Under the pieces are notes generated by a model. It had not been told where the DNA came from and did no database searches. It saw only the letters and a list, made by a program, of their open reading frames with translations. Shown in pieces: positions 6,985 through 11,306 of a stretch of DNA of 11,306 nt. Source of the stretch: Bacillota bacterium (GTDB taxonomy: Bacteria > Bacillota > Clostridia > Peptostreptococcales > Anaerovoracaceae); assembly GCA_016287035.1 (NCBI GenBank), contig JAEEVI010000168.1:1-11306 (forward strand), in the 5' to 3' direction. A program made the translations under genes and the position numbers. Within the stretch, counting starts at the first letter, position 1. Each line of letters starts with the position of its first letter.

Positions 6985-6998
6985 GACCCCTGTTTCAA
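6970..6998 (-). promoter_or_regulatory. Internal promoter before the zinc peptidase gene
   Basis: On the minus strand TTGAAA (6993-6998, five of six matches to the -35 consensus) and TAAAAT (6970-6975, five of six to the -10 consensus) are separated by exactly 17 bases. A second overlapping TAAAAT lies at 6965-6970. The -35 box is inside the last codons of fmt. Predicted transcription would start near 6963, giving a leader of about 20 bases with the ribosome-binding site, and would cover the peptidase, rsmB, phosphatase, kinase, rsgA and rpe. This is the best consensus match in the window. Confidence 0.6.
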
Positions 6999-7902
6999 TT
7001 TTATTGCCCGCCAAAAACGCGGAAACATCCATCGCCTTTTTTCCCGGCATCTGTATGACGGTCAGCAGCACGCTTCCGCCGCCGCAGGCGACCTCTATCC
7101 CGCGCTTCGTGGCCGAAAGGACCGTCCCGGGCTCCGCGGACTGACCGTCCCTTCCCGGGACCGCCATGTAGACCTTCATCGTCTGGCCCCCAAAGACGGT
7201 CGACGCGACCGGCGCGTCGTTGAAGCCGCGCACGAGGCAGCATATGCTGCGGGCGCTTCGGCTGAAATCTATGATCCCCTCTTCCTTGAAGACCATCGGC
7301 GCGTACGTAGCGAGGCTCTCGTCCTGCTTTTCCCTGGGCGCCGTACCGCCCGCTATCGCGGGGAGCGTCTCCGCGAGCAGCTCCGCGCCCTTTACGGAGA
7401 GCTCTTCGAACAGCTGCGCCGCGGTCTTTTCCCCGACGGGAACGGCGGTCTTCGCTATCATATCGCCGTTATCCATGCCCTCCGCCATGTACATGAGCGT
7501 TACGCCGGTCTCCTCCTCGCCGTTTATAACGGCCCTCTGGACAGGAGCAGCGCCCCTGTACTTCGGGAGCAGCGATCCGTGTATGTTGACGCATCCGAGA
7601 GGAGGTATGTCAAGTATCGCCTTCGGCAGGATCTTTCCGTACGCCGCCACGACTATCAGGTCCGGCGCGCAGGCTCTTATCCTCTCTTCGATATCCACGT
7701 TGCCTTTGAGCTTTTCCGGCGTCTCCACGTCAAGACCGAGCTCGAGCGCCCGCAGCTTTACGGGACAGCTCTGCATCTTCTTTCCGCGGTCCTTCGGCCT
7801 GTCCGGCTTCGTTATGACGAGCGGTATCTCGCAGCCGAGTTCCGCGAGCTTTTCGAGCGCGGGAACCGCGAACCGCGGAGTTCCCATGTATATTACCCTC
7901 AT
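6973..7902 (-). CDS. fmt: Methionyl-tRNA formyltransferase
   Basis: Fmt transfers a formyl group from 10-formyltetrahydrofolate to Met-tRNA for translation initiation. The 309-residue length is typical. The N-terminal Rossmann-type domain starts MRVIYMGTPRFAVPAL, contains the tRNA-contacting loop KPDRPKDRGKKM (32-43), and has the catalytic trio N106, H108 and D144 at the same numbers as in the E. coli enzyme, within NIHGSLLPKYRGAAP and GMDNGD. The second half (about 205-309) is the OB-fold C-terminal domain that binds tRNA. NIHG replaces the more common NIHA, and GMDNGD the more common GLDTGD; both are mild. The start overlaps the def stop as ATGA, with GGAGG repeats of the ribosome-binding site inside the final codons of def. 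Fmt adds the formyl group that Def later removes, so the coupling is logical. Confidence 0.98.
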   Translation of the reverse strand: MRVIYMGTPRFAVPALEKLAELGCEIPLVITKPDRPKDRGKKMQSCPVKLRALELGLDVETPEKLKGNVDIEERIRACAPDLIVVAAYGKILPKAILDIPPLGCVNIHGSLLPKYRGAAPVQRAVINGEEETGVTLMYMAEGMDNGDMIAKTAVPVGEKTAAQLFEELSVKGAELLAETLPAIAGGTAPREKQDESLATYAPMVFKEEGIIDFSRSARSICCLVRGFNDAPVASTVFGGQTMKVYMAVPGRDGQSAEPGTVLSATKRGIEVACGGGSVLLTVIQMPGKKAMDVSAFLAGNKIETGVILG

Positions 7903-8366
7903 TCCTCCTCCTGCTCCCCGTCCGGGCCGTCCTCGACCTTATCGATGTAGAGGATGCCGTCGAGGTGATCTATCTCGTGGCAGAAGGCCCTCGCGAGAAG
8001 CCCTTCTCCTGTATATTCGACCGTCTCTCCGTTCCTGTCCTGAGCGCGGACCGTCACCTTGAAAGGTCTGCGCACCCAGCCCTGGCATTCGGGCACCGAA
8101 AGGCAGGCCTCCTGATCGAACTGCTCTCCCTCGGCCGCGACGATCTCCGGGTTGACGAGCTCGTAGAGCTGATCCTCGACCTCCACGACGCAAACGCGGC
8201 GCAGGACTCCGACCTGCGGAGCGGCGAGGCCGACGCCCTCGGCGTCTCTCATCGTCTCGGTCAGGTCGTCTATGAGCTGGCGGATCCTGTCCGTCACCTC
8301 GGTCACGGGTCTGCAGTGCTTCCTGAGGACCTCGTCTCCTTCTTTTACTATGTTTCTTAGTGCCAT
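7899..8366 (-). CDS. def: Peptide deformylase
   Basis: Def is a metalloenzyme that removes the N-formyl group from nascent proteins at the ribosome exit. The 155-residue protein has all three signature motifs: GVGLAAPQVG at 44-53, EACLSVPE at 86-93 with metal ligand C88, and HEIDHLDGILY at 130-140 with ligands H130 and H134 and catalytic E131. Motif 2 reads EACLS instead of the usual EGCLS. The C-terminus ends in a strongly acidic tail (EDGPDGEQEEE); the same DNA supplies the purine-rich ribosome-binding site for fmt, which may explain the run of Glu codons. A GGAGGA site lies about five to eight bases before the ATG. The gene follows priA after 27 bases, and fmt follows with a four-base overlap, the common priA-def-fmt order. 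Confidence 0.98.
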   Translation of the reverse strand: MALRNIVKEGDEVLRKHCRPVTEVTDRIRQLIDDLTETMRDAEGVGLAAPQVGVLRRVCVVEVEDQLYELVNPEIVAAEGEQFDQEACLSVPECQGWVRRPFKVTVRAQDRNGETVEYTGEGLLARAFCHEIDHLDGILYIDKVEDGPDGEQEEE

Positions 8367-8393
8367 TGTTTCTCCTCCCCGGCATCTCCCGCT

Positions 8394-10385
8394 TCACAGC
8401 ATCGAGAACGGGTTTATGTCGACTGTCATGAGCGGCTCCTGCGGCCGGCTCCTCTTTATCTCGTTTATCGCGGCGCAGACTGCCCTGCGGCTCCCCGCCG
8501 GCGATTTTATGACGATCTGGTGGCGGAACGCTCCCCCCGCCTTGTTTATCGGCGCCTTCGAAGGCCCCAGGACGACGCAGCCCTGCGGGAGCCGTTTTTC
8601 GAGCTCCGCGCGGCACGCGGCGCAGGCCGCCGCGTTTTCGGCCTCGTCCGGACTGCTGAGGACTATCTGGAACAGGTCCGCGTAAGGCGGATATCCGACG
8701 AGCTTCCTCATCTGGATCTCGCGCGCGTAGAACGCCGCGTAGTCCTGAGCGGCCGCCGCGGTCAGAGCCGGATGCTCCGGCGCGTACGTCTGTATTATAA
8801 CGCTTCCCTGCTCGTCGCCGCGCCCGGCCCTTCCGGCCGCCTGCGTAACGAGCTGGAACGTCCTTTCGGCGCTCCTGTAATCCGGTATGTTGAGCGAGAC
8901 GTCGGCGCTTATTATGCCCACGAGCCCGACGTTGGCGAAATCCAGGCCCTTCGCCACGAGCTGCGTCCCGATGAGGATGTCCGTCTTTCCGGAAGCGAAC
9001 CGAGAAAGGATCGCCTCGAGGCTGCCCTTTTTCCGCACGCTGTCCAGATCCATGCGCTCGATCGAAGCGTTCGGGAAGAGCTCCCTGGCCTTTTCCTCGA
9101 CCTGCTGCGTCCCCGCGCCGAACCTCCCGAAGATCCTGCTGCCGCATTCGGGGCACTGCTTCGCGAGAGGCTGCCGCCGTCCGCAGTAGTGGCACACGAG
9201 CGCGTCCTCGTCCTTGTGGTACACCATCGCGATGCCGCATTCGGGACATCTTACGGTATATCCGCATTCCCTGCACGAAACGTGCGACGAGTATCCTCTC
9301 CTGTTGAGGAAGAGTATCGCCTGCTTGCCCTTCGCGAGCTCCGAGCCGATCGCCTCGCACAGAGGCGCCGAAAAGAGGCTCCTGTTGCCCGCGCGTATCT
9401 CCGCGCGCATATCGACCAGGCGCACCTTCGGGAGCGGCGTCGCGTTGTATCGCTGCCTGAGCTCCAGGCGCCTGAAGACTCCGGTCTCGCTCCTGTAGCA
9501 GTCGCTGACGGAGGGCGTCGCGCTCCCGAGCACCAGGACCGCCGAATGAGCCATAGCGCGCTTGGCGGCGACCTCTATGGCGTCGTATTTCGGGCTCTTG
9601 TCCGATTTATAGGAGCTCTCGTGCTCCTCGTCGACTATCACAAGCCCTATGTCGCTGAAAGGCGCGAACACCGCGGATCTCGCCCCGACGGCGAGCTTTA
9701 CCTTTCCGCTGTTTATCCTCGCGTACTCCGCCGCCCTCTGCGCGGGCGTCAGCCTGCTGTGCAGTATCGCGACGTTCTCCCTGCCGAAGCGGCTCACGAA
9801 CCTGCTGACGGTCTGGGGCGTAAGAGCGATCTCCGGCACGAGGACTATCCCCTGCCTTCCCTGCTCGAGACACTTGGCCATCGCCTGCAGGTAGACCTCC
9901 GTCTTGCCCGACCCTGTGACGCCGAGGAGGAGGAACATCCCGCCCCGCCTTCCGTCGACAGCTTCGGCTATGCTCTCGAAAGCCTTCAGCTGATCCGGGT
10001 TGAGCGTCTTTGCCTGCGTGCGCTCGTCCGACAGGCCGGCGAAGGGATCCTTCGTGCGGCGCTTCGCCTCCGCGGATACCGGCAGGAAGCACTTGACGGC
10101 CTCGATGTACCTGCACATGTATCTTCCGCGCATCCAAAGCGCTGTCGCCATGGGCTCCTCTCCGAGGCATATGTCCCCGTCTGTTCCCAGCACGGCCTTG
10201 ATATGCTTTATCCCCTCGGGCGGGGCGTCCGACAGAGCGGCGACGTATCCGTCGACGGCCCTGTTCGTCCTGGTGAACGGCACCTTCACCTTCTGCCCGA
10301 CGCGCACGTCGTCTCCGCACGAATACGTGTAGAGCTCGTCCGTAGCGTTCGTATTGTTGTCTACTATCACCGAGGCGTACTTCAT
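8394..10385 (-). CDS. priA: Primosomal protein N' (replication restart helicase PriA)
   Basis: PriA recognises stalled or repaired forks and reloads the replicative helicase. I take the ATG at 10383-10385 as the start: it overlaps the queH stop (ATGA), GAGG lies eight bases upstream, and MKYASVIVD is the usual family opening. An ATG nine codons earlier has no ribosome-binding site. In the resulting 663-residue protein: a 3'-DNA-end-binding domain covers about 1-102, Walker A GVTGSGKT is at 155-162, DEEH at 252-255, and GSAT at 287-290. Eight zinc cysteines (371, 374, 380, 383, 398, 401, 411, 414) form two metal sites inside the second helicase lobe. GTQLVAKGLDF and QAAGRAGR (514-521) complete the helicase motifs, and a C-terminal domain ends the protein. 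The segment between the first domain and Walker A is about 50 residues, too short for the winged helix found in well-studied PriA proteins. Confidence 0.96.
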   Translation of the reverse strand: MKYASVIVDNNTNATDELYTYSCGDDVRVGQKVKVPFTRTNRAVDGYVAALSDAPPEGIKHIKAVLGTDGDICLGEEPMATALWMRGRYMCRYIEAVKCFLPVSAEAKRRTKDPFAGLSDERTQAKTLNPDQLKAFESIAEAVDGRRGGMFLLLGVTGSGKTEVYLQAMAKCLEQGRQGIVLVPEIALTPQTVSRFVSRFGRENVAILHSRLTPAQRAAEYARINSGKVKLAVGARSAVFAPFSDIGLVIVDEEHESSYKSDKSPKYDAIEVAAKRAMAHSAVLVLGSATPSVSDCYRSETGVFRRLELRQRYNATPLPKVRLVDMRAEIRAGNRSLFSAPLCEAIGSELAKGKQAILFLNRRGYSSHVSCRECGYTVRCPECGIAMVYHKDEDALVCHYCGRRQPLAKQCPECGSRIFGRFGAGTQQVEEKARELFPNASIERMDLDSVRKKGSLEAILSRFASGKTDILIGTQLVAKGLDFANVGLVGIISADVSLNIPDYRSAERTFQLVTQAAGRAGRGDEQGSVIIQTYAPEHPALTAAAAQDYAAFYAREIQMRKLVGYPPYADLFQIVLSSPDEAENAAACAACRAELEKRLPQGCVVLGPSKAPINKAGGAFRHQIVIKSPAGSRRAVCAAINEIKRSRPQEPLMTVDINPFSML

Positions 10386-10957
10386 TCCGGCCGCCTCATC
10401 GAATATACGCATCCGCAGTAGTTCTGGCGGTAGAGCCCGAACTGAGAGGACAGCTCGATCGAACGCCTGAAGCCGTCCTGCTTTTTATAGTTTCCGGCGA
10501 GATAGCGGACTCCGTATTTCTCCGCGAGACGCTCGCCTACGCTTCGGATGACCTCGTAGTTCTTGTGCGGGCTGACCGAAAGCGTCGTGTCGAAGCCCCA
10601 GAAGCCGCGCTGCGCGGCTCTTTTCGCGGTCTCCTCCAGCCGGAGCGCGAAGCACTCCCTGCAGCGGAGCCCTCCCTCGGGCTCTTGCTCAAGACCTTTT
10701 ACCGCAATATAATATTTTTCGGTATCGAAGGGGCCCTCGCTGAACGGTATATCGATCCCGCGGAGCCTGCCGTATTCGCGGAGAAAGCGCTTCTGCTCCT
10801 CCTTGCGCAGTTCGTATTCGGCCTCGGAGGACATGTTCGGATTGTAGTAGAACACCTCGACGCTGTACTCGCCGAGCAGCCGTTCGACGACGGCCGAGGA
10901 ACATGGTCCGCAGCAGCTGTGGAGCAGTATTCTCTTTTCGGCGGCGTCGGCGTTCAT
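10382..10957 (-). CDS. queH: Epoxyqueuosine reductase QueH
   Basis: QueH (DUF208) carries out the last step of queuosine synthesis, reducing epoxyqueuosine to queuosine in the anticodon wobble position of certain tRNAs; it is the cobalamin-independent replacement of QueG. The 191-residue protein has the family cysteine pattern: LLHSCCGPCS with C15, C16 and C19, RCRECFALRL with C99 and C102, and the C-terminal QNYCGC with C181 and C183. These are the residues expected to hold the iron-sulfur cluster and the nearby metal. An AGGAGG site six bases before the ATG decides the start. It is the first gene of the minus-strand run, has its own extended -10 promoter, and overlaps priA by four bases. 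No other queuosine gene is visible in the window, so the organism may salvage precursors or carry the rest elsewhere. Confidence 0.94.
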   Translation of the reverse strand: MNADAAEKRILLHSCCGPCSSAVVERLLGEYSVEVFYYNPNMSSEAEYELRKEEQKRFLREYGRLRGIDIPFSEGPFDTEKYYIAVKGLEQEPEGGLRCRECFALRLEETAKRAAQRGFWGFDTTLSVSPHKNYEVIRSVGERLAEKYGVRYLAGNYKKQDGFRRSIELSSQFGLYRQNYCGCVYSMRRPE

Positions 10958-10978
10958 GCAGTTCCTCCTGTGAAAGAT

Positions 10979-10984
10979 TATTAT
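10979..10984 (+). promoter_or_regulatory. Candidate -10 box for the divergent radical SAM gene
   Basis: TATTAT on the + strand lies over the queH -10 box; the 14-base stretch 10978-10991 is palindromic except for one mismatched pair. Initiation six to seven bases downstream would fall at about 10991, only two bases before the ATG at 10993, giving a nearly leaderless message. No convincing -35 box is present. The + strand gene also lacks a good ribosome-binding site, which agrees with leaderless translation but could equally mean that the true start lies elsewhere. Confidence 0.3.
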
Positions 10985-10988
10985 ATCA
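10980..10988 (-). promoter_or_regulatory. Extended -10 promoter for queH and the downstream operon
   Basis: The minus strand reads TATAAT at 10980-10985, a perfect -10 box, directly preceded by TGA, which completes the extended -10 pattern TGnTATAAT. No recognisable -35 hexamer lies at 16-18 bases upstream, which is tolerated by extended -10 promoters. Predicted transcription starts near 10973 and gives a short leader ending in AGGAGG. It overlaps the divergent promoter candidate for the radical SAM gene. Confidence 0.6.
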
Positions 10989-10992
10989 TAAA

Positions 10993-11306
10993 ATGAGCGA
11001 AAACATATTCGAAAGCCTCCACTACAACGCCATCGCGCCGTGGCTGAAAAACAGATTCTCTCAGAGGGTCGTCAAGCTGTCGCTCGACGGCGGTTTCACG
11101 TGCCCGAACAGGGACGGACGGTGCGGAACGGGAGGCTGCAGCTTCTGCCCGGAGGACGGCTCCGGAGCCTTCGCGGGAAGCATCCCGGATCAAATGGAGC
11201 TGCTGAGGAGAAAGTGGCCCGACGCGGGGCTCTACATCGCTTATTTTCAGAACCACACGAACACATACGCGCCCGTGCCGAGACTGAGGGAGCTCTGGGA
11301 CGAAGC
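10993..11306 (+). CDS. TIGR01212-family radical SAM protein (YhcC/YtqA-like), N-terminal part
   Basis: The frame opens at ATG 10993 and runs off the right edge, showing 104 complete codons and part of another. The opening (FESLHYNAIAPWLKNRF), then KLSLDGGFTCPNRDGRCGTGGCSFC, is the N-terminal signature of the YhcC/YtqA radical SAM family. The cluster cysteines are C37, C49 and C52, an atypical CX11CX2C spacing known for this family instead of CX3CX2C; C44 is an additional cysteine. A following NHTNTYAPVPRLRELWDEA stretch also fits, resembling the family's QxxTNTYAP motif. The reaction catalysed by these proteins is not well established. The gene is divergent from queH, with start codons only 35 bases apart, and has no clear ribosome-binding site. 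Family assignment is confident; substrate is unknown. Confidence 0.9.
   Translation, partial: MSENIFESLHYNAIAPWLKNRFSQRVVKLSLDGGFTCPNRDGRCGTGGCSFCPEDGSGAFAGSIPDQMELLRRKWPDAGLYIAYFQNHTNTYAPVPRLRELWDE

Noticed and set aside
7939..9360. Minus-strand 473-codon frame overlapping priA and def in another register
   Set aside because: The translation is a low-complexity Arg/Gly-rich product typical of a shifted frame; priA and def explain the DNA.
10386..10412. Upstream ATG giving PriA nine extra N-terminal residues
   Set aside because: No ribosome-binding site precedes it, and the extra residues MRIFDEAAG are unlike PriA N-termini; the ATGA start at 10385 has GAGG at good distance.
8520..10421. 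Long + strand open frame (633 codons) opposite priA
   Set aside because: It mirrors priA, which has every helicase and zinc motif. The product is rich in Arg, Leu, Ala and Val with no recognisable domain. GC-rich DNA with G/C-ending codons routinely leaves the opposite frame open.
10981..11256. Minus-strand 91-codon frame opposite the radical SAM gene start
   Set aside because: The opposite strand encodes a clear radical SAM signature with its cysteines; this antisense frame has no motif and would overlap the queH promoter.

Overview
The window looks like a GC-rich chromosomal segment from a Bacillota, most likely a high-GC member of the Clostridia. The main support is gene order: priA-def-fmt-(membrane Zn peptidase)-rsmB-PP2C phosphatase-PASTA kinase-rsgA-rpe is a hallmark Bacillota cluster, and a PASTA kinase paired with its phosphatase and RsgA is typical of Gram-positives. 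The proteins read as intact and orthodox, with codons strongly G/C-ending. I cannot name a genus. I see no mobile element, CRISPR array, tRNA, rRNA or defence-type gene.

Layout. At the left edge (2-214, + strand) lies the C-terminal tail of a U32-family peptidase, closed by a hairpin (228-259) that can terminate transcription from both sides. Everything from 297 to 10957 is on the minus strand. In transcription order (right to left) it runs queH, priA, def, fmt, a YugP-type membrane zinc peptidase, rsmB, a PP2C phosphatase, a PASTA Ser/Thr kinase, rsgA, rpe, and finally rpsT (S20). At the right edge (from 10993, + strand) the first 104 complete codons of a YhcC/YtqA-type (TIGR01212) radical SAM protein begin divergently from queH. 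No gene-free stretch reaches 300 bases; the longest is about 80 bases (215-296).

Organisation. Genes are packed tightly: four stop/start overlaps of 1 or 4 bases, one 8-base overlap, and gaps of 9 to 67 bases elsewhere. This predicts a long operon with translational coupling. Three minus-strand promoters can be read in the sequence. One is an extended -10 before queH at 10980-10988. A second is a near-consensus internal promoter at the end of fmt (6970-6998), which would separately drive the peptidase-to-rpe half. The third sits before rpsT (611-639), where the AT-rich end of rpe may act as an UP element. The 36-base queH/radical-SAM divergent region contains an almost palindromic -10 box readable in both directions.

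Function. The cluster joins tRNA modification (QueH), replication restart (PriA), N-formyl-methionine handling (Fmt and Def), 16S rRNA methylation (RsmB), small-subunit maturation (RsgA), ribosomal protein S20, an eSTK/eSTP pair that senses the cell envelope, and the pentose-phosphate enzyme Rpe.

The points most worth a second look are these: PriA appears to lack its winged-helix domain; the kinase has Arg in place of the usual second glycine of its GGMA loop, a degenerate third PASTA repeat and an unassigned C-terminal extracytoplasmic domain; rlmN and thiN are missing from positions they occupy in the Bacillus subtilis version of the cluster; and there are the internal and bidirectional promoters. 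I found no clearly new system here.
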